DNA of 64,000 nucleotides from Diplodia intermedia. Lineage: Eukaryota > Ascomycota > Dothideomycetes > Botryosphaeriales > Botryosphaeriaceae. The stretch's first letter is position 1; every line of letters starts with the position of its first letter. The translations under genes were made by a program, and so were the position numbers. Below, one piece after another: positions 1 to 10,196 of this stretch. Location: NCBI GenBank assembly GCA_021495925.1, contig JAKEKT010000045.1:62001-126000 (forward strand), in the 5' to 3' direction. The notes under the pieces were generated by a model that saw only the letters and a list, made by a program, of their open reading frames with translations, searched no databases and was not told the origin of the DNA.

Positions 1-1125
1 GGTCTCCCCGATGGGGTGCAGGCCGCCGAACCCCCGGTCCCAGTGCTGTTGGCCCCAGTATGGACTGAGATCGTTGTTCAGTTCTCCAGCGGTGTCAAGT
101 TGCGGCCAGGTGGGCCCGAAGCTGTTGGGACCACCATTCATTGCTTGCCTTGGAAGGGTTTCTGGCGGGAACAGAGGCGACGGCAAGTCTCCGGGGTTGG
201 CATCCGGCGCTAGACGATAAAAAGACGCCTGGTCAGGCGTCCCCTGGAAAGTTCCGGCGTATGTGTGAGCCAGCACAGATGCATCTCCCGGTTGCTCCGC
301 ATGTAGTTCTGGGGCTGCAGAGGGGTCGGGAAACAACTGCCTTCGCCTCTGGTCAATCAAATCCCTGGACTCGCTGATGAGGCTTTCCACTTCAATGGTC
401 ATTCGGTTCTCAAGCCGTTGTCTGAGCTGCTGGCCAACGTGGTTGAGTATATCCGTGCGGAATCTTCGATCAGTCTCAGAGAAAGTTGGACTCCCACTTG
501 CCACATTACTCTGGTGAAGCTGATCGAGGTTGGCAGGGCCAGTACCATACTCGTCAACGTCTGTTCGCCAGTCAGCCATTGCACCAAAGATATAAACAAG
601 ATGAGTCTTACACGGCGAGGGAATGCTCGTCAGTGTCTCTTCGTCGGTTTGAAAGAGAATGCGGAAAATGCCCCTCCATTTTTCAACTTCTGGAACTCTT
701 TCCGATCTCTGTCTGAGTTGTCTCTCTTGTGCCGTGGAGAGGAGCATGTCAGGCTTTCGCTGAGGACCAGAGCATTGGCTACCACCATGCGACGGCGACA
801 AGTGGTCAAAGAGCGCCTGGCGGTCAGAGAACGGCTCGTAACAGAAGTAGCAGTGGTGCTCAGGGAGGCTGTGCTTCCTATAAAGGTGCTCCCTAATTTA
901 GTCAGATAGGCGCCATACGCCACAAAATCTCGACAATGCTGCACTTGTAGCCCGATAGAGAAGAAAAAAAAAACTTACTTCATTCTCGCTGTGTCTAAAG
1001 CCCGGATGGACGCAGGACGCGGCAACCGGCTGCGCCGATGGGAACATCTTACGGAACGGACAAGCGAACCTCCGAGCATTGCCAATTCCATTGTGTGTGA
1101 TACCGCGCCGTGGGACCTTGTTGTT
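1..1125 (-). CDS. Second Cys/His zinc-module copy (partial, 5' boundary unresolved)
   Basis: The exon running to 979 encodes RRFACPFRKMFPSAQ followed by a cysteine and a histidine. It joins with GTAAGT at 978 and an AG ending at 889 to exon 888..612 (HLYRKHSLPEHHC, then CYFC, then KWRGIFRILFQ and IPSP). A second intron, 611..561 (GTAAGA, acceptor AACAG), gives SPY and a C-terminal exon 560..1 that stays open at the left edge. That exon carries a helical stretch (QQLRQRLENRMTIEVESLI). The module matches the copies at 2.1, 15.5 and 19.4 kb, with introns at the same two places. No ATG starts it. Its frame continues upstream into the exon ending in TAA at 1126, so it is either the rest of that gene, reached by splicing out the stop, or a remnant that has lost its promoter and 5' exon. 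Function unknown; zinc binding is inferred from the Cys/His spacing. Confidence 0.6.
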
Positions 1126-3014
1126 TTATTCATTGGCTTCATCATCCGAATCGGGTGGTGGCACTCCTCGCTTCCGGGCATGAGGTGTAGAATTTTGCCG
1201 AGCTTTTGCTGATGTGGTACGTCCAGATGCACCGTGGGCCCTGCTTCCTCCGTATGATGGGTTACTTCCACACGGCTGGCTGACGAAGGAGTCTGAGGTT
1301 GAGGAAGAGGTGAAGCTGATGGAACGTGTATGAGTGCTGCGAGAGACGTCATCGGCCAAGAAAGAATCGTCATCTGCAGCCTGTGATGAGGTGTCATCCA
1401 AGTTCAATATCCTTCTGAGAGCCACCATCACACGTGCGAAGACTTCACGGTTCTTTGAAGTCAGATGGGATCCCACGAGGTCATTCAACTCCGGTGATTC
1501 CACAACCGGGAGGAGAGAGTATAGGCTAGCCTGGCATTGTTGCAATGGGCTTGTAGAATTGTTCGTGCTCGTTGAGAGGTCCTCTCTGCCCCCGGGGGAT
1601 AGAGTGGCACTTTCCAGGTCGTCGTCGTGAGTGTCGGCTCCGTAGAGGCCATCCGCATATTCAGGCAACGACATCGAATCAAGCCCTTCCGCGAGAGTGT
1701 CGTTGAAGGCTTGCTGGTTACCGGCCGGTACACTTCCACATGGGGAACTGAATCGGGAAGAAATCGGCTCAGTGTAAGAAACACAGTCATCGAAGTCTAG
1801 ACCTGAAATATCAGCTTTGAACATAGGATAGTGTTTGCTTCAGGGTATGCGCACATGGTGAAGGAATTGTCTCATTTCCTGGGAAGAGAATACGCCACAT
1901 GGCCCTCCACTTCTCCTCTGGCGAAAGCTTCGACTCAGGGACATTCGCCAATCTTTCCTGTTGTGCCCGATCAAATCGCGCTTCTGGAGGCAGTAGTCGC
2001 GCATGCTCGGGACAAGGTACGCTCTCATGTCGCCCCAACTCATCCTCGTCATCGAGGGGTTCAAGGCAGCGACGACAATGTACACTCGGTAATGCATGGT
2101 TACGAAAAAGGTGCTCGCTATTAATCAGATCAGCCAGATATCTTTGGTAAAAGCGAATGGCATGGTGCATACTTCAGCCTGTAAATGTCGTAGAAACCGT
2201 GAGTGGCGCAGGATATACTGGAATTGCGCACCATCTCAAACCTCTTTGAGTAGGGACATGCCAGTTGTCGTCCGCCATTGACCGTCGCCATCGCAGGGCG
2301 AGCCCGCTTGTGTTCAGCCGTACCATCGTCATCGTCTTCGTCTTCGTTGACTGGAGCCGAACGCTTCGGGCTCATTCCAGCACCGCCTTCTGGGTGGTCG
2401 CTTGCCGAAGAGCTTGAGTACTGCCTCTGGCTCTCGTATGTCGTTTCGGAGTCTGCGTCGGAAGGGTTGGATGAATAGGCGGAGTCTGTGACAGAGCCAA
2501 CGGTCGAACCAGGGGTTGAATTGAGGTAACAATCCACGGCCGGCTTAGTCACATAATCACAGGACCAGGGATTCCAGATCATTTCTGGAGACTCGTGCGT
2601 GATCGCGTCCTTCCTGTGCGTCCTGAAGCCTTTCAGCGAGAAAGCAGGAAGGTACTGCTGATCCACCGGCCCCCAGCGTGCAGCTGACTCGCACTTGTCA
2701 GCCAAAGAGCGACTTGACTCATCAATAGATTCTTGGGAGCATTGAGTTGATGAGTCAAAAGTCAGACTCGGGGTTCTGGTACAGTCACAAGAGCAACAAG
2801 AGCTGTAAGTCGAATCCGTTTCATCTTCACCATCAGGCTTTCCAGACGCATCAGATATTCTCTGTGGACCTCTCAAAGAGTCTACTTCATGTGTTAGTTT
2901 GTCCCTGAAAAGTGTTCTGCTCATGACTTTACAGGCAGGTCCGTTCTTGCCAGACACGAGGCTGACATCCATTCGGGTCCCATCGTAACCGCTGATGTTG
3001 CAAGTGCTGAGCAT
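1126..3014 (-). CDS. Cys/His-module protein (fungal RILFP family), three exons
   Basis: Exons 3014..2173, 2117..1855 and 1802..1126 give 593 residues, starting at the ATG MLSTCNISG. Exon 1 is low-complexity, with a basic KRARP patch before LACPYSKRF; the intron falls after RLK. Exon 2 holds NEHLFRNHALPSVHCRRCLE, then EEKWRAMWRILFP and IPSP. Exon 3 begins LDFDDC. The second donor (GTGCGC) is weak, but position and phase match the paralogues. Exon 3 lacks the amphipathic helical tail of the other copies. It runs instead into NREVFARVMVALRRILNLDD, which resembles the pre-module segment of the 17.5 kb paralogue, and stops at TAA just before a second module in the same frame. Probably nuclear and nucleic-acid or protein binding by analogy with Cys/His fingers; no function is established from sequence. 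Confidence 0.7.
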
Positions 3015-3540
3015 CGTCAATACAACTCAAGCGCAAGTTGGCCTGCAGTATCAGGGTCTGATATGGATTCGGGAAGGTGGCGATGGGTACTGAAAGGCCG
3101 CCATGCGGAAAAGGATGATGTATGGCAGTCCCCTAGCCAACACGGCTGGAAAACTGGGTTTATACCTCTGGCCAGCGGGGCGGCCAATAAACTCTGTGCT
3201 TTGATCGTATGCGCCTGATGGAGCGTCATGCACGCAGTTGCGCGGAAGTGGCGTTCTTGTTCGCATCTGCTCATCCTGAACATGGGCCAATGAACGTAGC
3301 CCCGTTCACCGACAATAAGCAGCCTTGCTGCACACGATTGCGCATTTAGCCTCACAGATCAAGCGATGGAACACAACTCGAAACAAATCTGCATCGAAGA
3401 CTAAAGGGGATATGACCGGTCATAAAATGTGCCAAGGAACGTTAGTTGGCTCACTTCTTTTGGAACCCACTATGTGCCCCGGTCTCTAATCCAACATATC
3501 CGGGCGATGCGTCGTCATTGCGGATCACGCCGGCTGAGAT
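3015..3540. other. Intergenic, no gene seen
   Basis: Lies between the start of the module gene and the stop of the lipase gene, both on the minus strand. It should hold the module gene's promoter. I see no ORF with recognisable similarity and no repeat. Confidence 0.5.
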
Positions 3541-5121
3541 CTATAATCCCTCTTTCGCTAACATATCTGCGACCGGATGAGTTAAGTTCTGGAAGCTCGT
3601 GTGATCGTCTTACCACAAATATCCAGATAAAACGCAATTGCGTTGAAGCTGCGCAATGCATCAGCCCGGCACACTTTCCAAACACAAGTCGACTCACGTT
3701 GGCTTGTACCCGACCAAGGAGTAAAGCATCCACTTCACCCGCGAGGTCCAATTGATGAGGTCCAGGTGGCTGACGCCTGAAATGGTGCCTTTGTACGTCC
3801 CCCATTTGCTGCTCGGGACACTGCAAATTGCTTCAGCTTCCATCGATCAACTTCGAATATGGAGTTGCGCGATACCTGACAAGCCCATCGTTTGGCGCTT
3901 TCTCCAATTCTGCAACCAAGTCATGTAGCTGCTTAAAGCTCGACCAGCGTTCCGGCTCCAACGTGGCGCCATACGAGTAGTACTGCACGCCCTCACGGTC
4001 CGGGGTGTTGGGGTTGAATTCCTCCTGCATGTACTTCCGGGTCAGCTGTGCGAAAGCGCCCGTCTCGACCTTGAGAAATTTCAGCAGGCTGTAAGCCTTG
4101 GGCAGGTTATCCGCTGGCACCCGTCGTTAGCCCTGCTGCAAACCATCGGAAGCCGGAAGCGAAGCACCTCCAATCTGTTCCATCATCCAATCCGCAAAGG
4201 CCGATCCACGGTGCGGTGTCGCGATGGTGGTCAAGGATTTGACGTCGACGTTCGGCGGCTTGAGCTGGCTGATCATGTACCGCGAATCCAGTCCTCTGCG
4301 CAGTCCGGTCAGCCATGTCTGTCTGCTCAGACCACTCTCTTCAAGGCAACAGCCCTTACCCCTGTATCCTTCATGAGCTTGCCAAGTCCATCAGTGTATC
4401 GACCAGGCAAGCCACCATACCATACTATGCCTGCCCCCACCACCCATCGCATCAGCACAGAGTCCCCGAGCCTACACCACGCATCTCCAACTCTACAATC
4501 CAGTTCACTCACGCAATAATATTCACACTCTTCCCCCTCGCCTGCTCCGCAATAACCTCCGCCAGCCTCGCGCCCCTGTCCTCGATGCTGCCAGACGGCG
4601 GCACGGCGGTAGTAATCACCTCGATTCCGTTGGCCTCGAGCGCGTCGCGCACGCCGCGCCAGTACTGCAGGCCGGGCAGGTGCGGGCCGGCGAGGCGGAG
4701 CTCGTCGAAGCCGAAGAGGCCGTGTGCGAGGACGATTGGGTGTTTCTGTTTGTTTGGATTTCACGGCCATTTATTCAGCGTCTGTCGTGTTGCGCTCTCG
4801 CGCAAAGCAGGTTGACTTGGGGGGCTCAGTGTGGGTGGATGGGTGGCAGGATCGATGACGGTTGGTCGAGGGCTGCGTACCGGTTTGTCTGCGCCGTGTT
4901 AGTTGCTGAACGCTCGGTACAGTGTGGGAATATCAGGACAGACCATATTTGTCTCTCAAGGCGGCGAATTCGTCGCGGTACTCGTGGCCCAAGTCGAGGT
5001 CATCGATACGAGGGTCCGATGCTCGAGTGACGGGCGAGCTGTGTATCGTGCGATAAGAGGCGCGCAGGTCCTTGGCCAGGAAACCGATGGTCTGGCGCCG
5101 TATCAGCAGCGCGGAGGTCAT
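3541..5121 (-). CDS. Mitochondrial triacylglycerol lipase, Tgl2-like alpha/beta hydrolase
   Basis: Exons: 5121..4944, 4888..4881 (8 nt), 4745..4513, a putative 10-nt exon 4430..4421, 4295..4168, 4113..3876, 3820..3698, 3648..3614 and 3566..3541. The N-terminus (MTSALLIRRQTIGF, then IHSSP) looks like a mitochondrial presequence. The hydrolase core has KHPIVLAHGLFGFDELRL (oxyanion region), SLTTIATPHRGSAF, the acid in NDGLVS and the catalytic histidine in GVSHLDLINW, ending DMLAKEGL. The 8-nt exon ACAAACCG supplies DKP between two canonical introns. The nucleophile elbow (normally HSMGG) is missing from the main exons: CAT AGT ATG (HSM) occurs in a 10-nt segment bounded by AG and GTATGG, but the following acceptor at 4295 is then two bases out of phase. 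Either the splice there is unusual or the gene is damaged at its active site. Likely hydrolyses acylglycerols in mitochondria. Confidence 0.82.
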
Positions 5122-5645
5122 TGTGTGCGGGAAAGTAGCATAGTGTGAGACGTGAGAATCAGTTGTCAGGAAAAGTAGCGATTGCGTCTGGAAGCTCCGG
5201 GTGATGTTCTTCGCGATGACGTAGCGCGGCCGGCAACCCCATGCACAAGCTCCCTTGCACGAGGTCCCTTGTCAGTGATTGCCGAGTAGCTCCTGCATGA
5301 GCACACGGGCGATCGTTGCGGATGGGATTGCTTTCACGAATTGAATCGATGATGGAAACTCACCATGTGCTTTATTAGCTTGTTTGCGTTCACGACGATG
5401 CATCACGTTGCAGGTACACAGTAAACAGACTGCCTTTTCATGCCAGCTGCACCGAGCCAAAGCAGCTCGCAACGTCTATGATACAGGCCGGCTCTATGAA
5501 CACAACCGACGCGATAGGTGCGGACACGTCGAGGGCCTCGCACTGTGTAGAGAGGAAGAGAGCCATCAGCTCATACATGATCAGAACAGGACAACATGAT
5601 GCGTTTCAGAGGGTAACCATAGTAAATGCTGAGTCTTTAGTCCTT
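5122..5645. other. Intergenic, no gene seen
   Basis: Separates the lipase start from the V-ATPase G stop, both minus strand. It holds the lipase promoter and the V-ATPase G 3' UTR. No further coding signal found. Confidence 0.5.
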
Positions 5646-6317
5646 CTACGCCGCGGGCTCTGCGTTCACGTTGGTGACGGCCTCGAGGAGCTGGTCGACG
5701 ACGGAGCTGCCGCTCTTGCCGCCGATTTCCTTGATCTCCTGCAGCTTCACCTCCGTCGCCTTGTCTGCCTCCTCCTCGGCCTTCTTGTTGCCGCTGGAGT
5801 GCTGTGGTGGAAAGTCATCGTCAGTTGCGTGGGCCAATCTCGCACGGCGCGGGCCGTCATGTCGGGCATCGCTTGGGTCGTACCTCCGTCTCAAAGGCCT
5901 TGAACTCCTCTTCCTTCTTGCTCTTGTACTCGTCGATCTCCTTCTGAGCCTCGCTGCGGGCGTCCTTCACGCGCTTGGTGCGGTCTGTGGGATATGGTCA
6001 GATAAGGTGCGTCCGAGACGGCAGTCGCCGAGAGCGGCGGTGGGGGATCGGAGCTGAGGTACATTCTCTGGCTGGGGAGAGGTTAGCTTGGCTGGAGTCT
6101 GGGGAGGGTGCCTCGAGGCTGACCTTTCTGGACGATCTTCTGGGCCTCACGCTCGGCCTGTGCGCTGCTGTGAGCTCGGTGTTGTTGACATGGACCCGCA
6201 TCTCGGGCTAGCTTACGTCGAGCAGCGTCTGAATGCCCGCGGAGTTCTGGGCGGACTGCGAGAGGCAGGTCAGCATGGGAGCAAGCCGGGGGCGGGGAGC
6301 GAAGGTCGACGCACCAT
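5646..6317 (-). CDS. VMA10: V-type H+-ATPase subunit G (peripheral stalk)
   Basis: Six exons: 6317..6315 (only the ATG), 6255..6217, 6157..6124, 6071..6063 (9 nt), 5984..5884 and 5801..5646, giving 113 residues, the usual length. The protein reads SAQNSAGIQTLLDAEREAQKI, then REYRTKRVKDARSEAQ, then a Lys/Glu-rich coiled coil, ending SSVVDQLLEAVTNVNAEPAA. Subunit G pairs with subunit E in the peripheral stalk of the vacuolar proton pump, resisting rotation while V1 hydrolyses ATP. The start codon stands alone in its coding exon and is joined by a GTGCGT donor; the 9-nt exon CCAGAGAAT is flanked by a branch site GCTAACC and a GTACCT donor. All joins keep phase. Divergent from PET117 across about 320 bp. 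Confidence 0.93.
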
Positions 6318-6635
6318 GGTGCCGGGATGTGGGAGGGATCGATGACGAGGTGGGTTGGATGGTCGCGAGAAGGTCGAAGGTGCCCGATGCTTGGAGCTGC
6401 GACTGGAGTTGCAGCGCCCGCCGTCGTCGGTCGTGCCTGCCCGCGTGGAGCTCGAGCCAAGCCTCTAAGGCGGTGAGTGCGGCGCCTGACTGACGCCCGC
6501 CAATCTCAAAATATCCCGGCCCGTCTCTTCCCTTGCAACACCTTCTCGCCTCCCATTCGTTCTCGATCGGCTGTTCTTCTTCCTGCGGAGCGATCCCCTG
6601 ACACTGCGCGCGTAGTGCGTTTCTTCTCCGCCATC
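6318..6635. promoter_or_regulatory. Divergent promoter of VMA10 and PET117
   Basis: A 318-bp gap separates the two divergent start codons, so both promoters must share it. It is GC-rich near VMA10 and pyrimidine-rich (CTCGCCTCCC, TTCTTCTTCC) before PET117. I assign no individual factor sites. Confidence 0.5.
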
Positions 6636-6928
6636 ATGTCCACCGCCTCCAAGCTCACCCTCCTGGGTACCACCGCCGGCGCCATCGGCATCGTCATTAT
6701 GGTGCATTACCAGCAAAAGGCCGAGAAAGCAGTACGCTCGACGCACATGTGTCACGTCATTGTTGCCAGCTAATGCGATGCCAGGCAATGCATGCCGGCG
6801 TCCTCCGCGACCTCGAACAGCAAAAGCTGAAGCGCGAACGTATGCTCGATTTCGAAATGCAACGGAAACTGGAGGAAGAATACCGGAAAGTCCAAACGAT
6901 CTCGGACGGAAATAAAGATATATCATAG
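6636..6928 (+). CDS. PET117: Cytochrome c oxidase assembly protein PET117
   Basis: Exons 6636..6731 and 6785..6928 encode 79 residues. The intron (GTACGC, branch GCTAATG, acceptor CCAG) is in phase 0. The N-terminus MSTASKLTLLGTTAGAIGIV forms the single transmembrane segment typical of PET117. It is followed by VHYQQKAEKA and a charged helix (HAGVLRDLEQQKLKRERML, then QRKLEEEYRK). In yeast and animals PET117 sits on the inner mitochondrial membrane and supports Cox15-dependent heme A synthesis for complex IV. Assignment rests on size, the leading membrane anchor and the Gln/Lys/Glu-rich tail. Confidence 0.9.
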
Positions 6929-7544
6929 CCTACAAGAGACCCTGCGTGGCGAAGGGTCAGCTTGGCAGCACAATGGGCTGCGCCGCCTGAAAAGGACCTG
7001 TGCAGCATCGCAAGCTCCAGCTCCAAACCTACGCGGGTCGAGTGGTCTGCAATCGCCCTCGGCTCTGCCGCATTTGCCCTGTACAGAACGTGGACTCGAT
7101 ATGCAGCTGCCACGTTAGCCGGGGACCGCAATACCCATTGCGACATGCCGATACTGTACGTGGCCGTCTGCAAGCTGGTTCAAACCAGCTTTGCACTCAT
7201 GCCGAGCATAGCGCTTGCTGCGTTACTACAACACATATGCACTCGAATGACCTGAAAAGCGGTCGTACAGCTTGGACAAGTAAAGAGGGTGCATTTGAGC
7301 CTGTGAACAGGATTGTAAAGAGCAATTCCAAACGGGACTACATTCCTACGACAAGATCTGTTTGCAGGTGAAAAAACGAAAGAAAGACCAGAAGTCAACT
7401 ACTTCAACGACTGTTTCGCGTGTGATGTAGAGGGTCCGAAAGCCAGCTCGAAACGCCCACAGTAGCTCCAGCGAAATGCGACGCAAGAATCCGGAAAGAT
7501 GCCATCCCACCGTCTACTGATTTCCAACGCAACAGATGCAGCAT
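6929..7544. other. Convergent intergenic region
   Basis: 3' ends of PET117 (plus) and the GFA-like gene (minus) face each other here. Short ORFs are present but none has coding character I can support. Confidence 0.5.
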
Positions 7545-8361
7545 TCACGACGACAACTTCCTTTTCCCGGTAGCGACGGTCTCCGTATCCATCGGCTCGC
7601 CCTCATCGTTGGCGAACTCGACCACCTCCCACTCCTCACGGTAGGAACCATCGTCCGCCGCATAGCCACCGCGCGTCCGATTTATCGTCCCCAGCCGACT
7701 GTTCTCCACCAACCGCTCGAACCACGGCGCGCCCTGCCCCGGCGTGACCTGCAACGGCCCAAAAACCTCCCGCGTCAGCCTCGGCTGCTGCTGTCGGGTC
7801 TGCGTAACGCCCCCCGGGGGCGTCGCAGCCCTGCTCGCCGGCGCCGAGACCAGCCCGCCCATATCATCGTCATGGAACAATCCCATATTCTCGAGCTCGC
7901 GCACGTCCTGCTCGCGCAGGCTGCCCAGCGTCAGTGAGATGAAGTCGGCGTCCTCGCGCGTGCGCTCGTGCCAGGACGTCAGCGGGGTGCCGCAGAAGCC
8001 GCAGAACTGGCGGCGGAGGCCGGTCGGCGTGGGTAAAGTGGTCGATTGCGGCTCGTGGAAGGTGCGGCGGATGAGGGAGACCGGCTCGTCCGGGTAGAGC
8101 GGTTCGGCGGATGAGCGGTACCAGCTTAAGGGCACGCGGAGGAAGGCGCTGAAGGGAGTGCCCTGGTGGCGACCTGTTGCAGGAGGGCGACCGGGTCAGT
8201 GTTTGGAGCTTCGGGCGTGGGGAGCTTTGTGGATGGCAGCGCTTACGGGTCCGGAGACTGCTGTCGAAGAGGACGGAGGCGAGCTGGTCGGAGGCGGGAG
8301 GGACTTGGACGACGTAGTGGTTGCGCCCGCAGGCGCAGGAGCCCTCGAGGGTGCGCTCCAT
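7545..8361 (-). CDS. GFA / CENP-V (Mss4-like) domain protein
   Basis: Exons 8361..8247 and 8173..7545, with a canonical intron (GTAAGC ... CAACAG), encode 247 residues. MERTLEGSCACGRNHYVV carries the first cysteine pair (CxC) of the zinc fold and RQFCGFCGTPLTSW the second (CxxC), both typical of the glutathione-dependent formaldehyde-activating-enzyme/CENP-V family. The conserved HQGTPFSAFLRVP lies between them. The C-terminal half (TPPGGVTQTRQQQPRL to KRKLSS) is family-specific in fungi and ends in a basic stretch. The fold binds a structural zinc; substrates of most fungal members are unknown, and the formaldehyde link should not be assumed. Confidence 0.85.
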
Positions 8362-9232
8362 CGGTGTGGCGGTGGACGCTCGAAGCGTGGTGATCGGACG
8401 CTCGCTGCTCGGATAGTTGTTTGTCTGCTCAATTGAACGCGTAGTCGGGGCTTGAATCGCGGCCAAGTAGAGGCAGCAGCTCAAAAGACAACGATGAAGC
8501 TTGTAGACTTGCGGTTGATGCGTGCTCGGGAGCTTAAGTGACGGAGGGGCTCTGGACAGTGCGATATGGACCCTCACATCAATCATCTGGCCCATCATAT
8601 GTCATTGCTCGCACGGACCACAGCATCCGCGATTTCGCCGGGCGGCCGGGCGGTGGGATGCGCGCGCGTTTGCTTCCCCCGTCAACCACCGAAGCCTCGC
8701 GAAGCCGCGACGCCTTTCCATCGCCTTCCGCTCTCATACCTCATCTCGCAGCCAACCATGCCGCTGCAGATCGAGTAGTCAGCAGCTTGCAAGGGGCCTG
8801 ATAGCCTGAAATCCCCCGTCAGGCGTTGATGGTTTTTTTTTTTTTTTCCACGAGAATCGAAGACTGGACGTCCCTTCGAGCATCGCCCGGAAATTGCTCG
8901 GAAATGCCAGTCACCTCAAACGAATGTCAGCTGTGTGTCCGGTCACTTTGGCATTCCTGCCTGAGGCATGCCGATTCCAACACAACGGAGACGAAAGAGC
9001 TTGCATCCAATCTCACGGGGGCTGCCGCGCAATCCTGACATGACGCCACTCTGCACCCGGCACCCACAAAAACCTGCCAACTCACAGAAACGGCTCATTA
9101 TTGCGGTTATTACTGTCGCGGTCTAATTTCTCCCAAATGCCAGCAGTGAACTCCTCTATCGACCAGAAACTCCCAATTTTCCCATAACATCGAATCTATT
9201 GCGAAAGAAGATGACCAGCATCAATCAATCAA
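8362..9232. other. Intergenic with a poly-T tract
   Basis: Upstream of the GFA-like gene and downstream of the 9.2 kb gene. It contains a run of 17 T near 8832. No supported gene. Confidence 0.45.
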
Positions 9233-9570
9233 TCACCATCCCTCCCATCTCTTCCAGGGCAAGCGACGCTTTGCCGGGTCTTCGGGCACCGCGCTAAGCT
9301 TCCGCTCGTGGGAGTCGGGGATGTCGGGACCGTATTTGCAGAAATCCCAGATGCCTGGAAGTGTTCGTTAGGACCGGCCAGAGATGCGAGTCTCGATGAT
9401 ATGAAATGCCTACCTGAAGCCATGGCCCGAGGGGTCTCGACGAAATACTTGCTGGCAGAGCTGCTGTTCCGCGAAAGAGAAGGCCGCTTGGGCGCACTTT
9501 GCGACGTAGGAGTGGTTGGTAGAGAGTCGAGGGAGAGGCCGGTGGACTGGCTGCTGTTGTCTGCGGCCAT
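9233..9570 (-). CDS. Small unknown protein (92 aa)
   Basis: Exons 9570..9414 and 9354..9233 join through GTAGGC ... TTCCAG in matching phase. The protein starts MAADNSSQSTGLSLDSL, has a Ser/Pro-rich segment (KRPSLSRNSSSASKYFVET) and ends in a compact Trp-rich part: GIWDFCKYGPDIPDSHERK, then RRLPWKRWEGW. Only a fully spliced reading continues through IWDFCKYGPD, which supports the model. No domain is recognised; the serine-rich N-terminus suggests a phosphorylated, disordered protein. Confidence 0.65.
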
Positions 9571-10196
9571 TTTGCGAGAGTAGGCAGAGGATGAAAGAAG
9601 GCGGCTTCGAAGTTGTGCTTGGGTTTGGCTGTCGACGGCAGAGCCTGCTGCGACGTGAACTTATAGTCCAGATGGGCTCGGTACGCGGTACCTAACAAAT
9701 TAGGAAGTGGCAATGAACCGCAATTTGGCGAGATATGTGTGGATGACGATGAGCGTAGGGGGTGAAAATCTCTTCTTATCTGCATCAACCATGCGCGCTT
9801 TGATTGTCGTGGTCCCTTTGCGATGCGCACCACATGGTTGGGATCACGCAACGCGCGGCACGATAACATGTTTTCTAACGGGACCGTGGATCCACGGACC
9901 CTGAACCAGAGCGTCGCGACTGATCTTACTATTATTAGCACCCGCCGTATCAGACACTGCAACACTGCAGCCTTGTCCAACCAGTCATCAACTCCCAGCG
10001 GGACTCCCGGTGCGACCGGGAGGGCCCGTTGTCTCACACTTTCGCAAGGGAAAAACACCTCACACTAAACCTCATCCACCACCTTTGACGCATCGACGTG
10101 CCAAGTTTCCAACATCACCTCCTTCGCCTTCTCAAAAAAAAAAAAAAAAAAATCTACCCCCTCGCACTTCCCCTTCAACGCCTCCCGACACACTCC
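9571..10196. other. Intergenic with poly-A tract
   Basis: Promoter side of the 92-aa gene and the 3' side of the broken amidohydrolase. A 19-base A run lies at 10134..10152. No supported gene. Confidence 0.45.

Noticed and set aside
885..978. Phase mismatch between the two exons of the left-edge module
   Set aside because: Using the acceptor four bases further on (ending at 889) gives NE|HLYRKH in frame, matching the paralogues.
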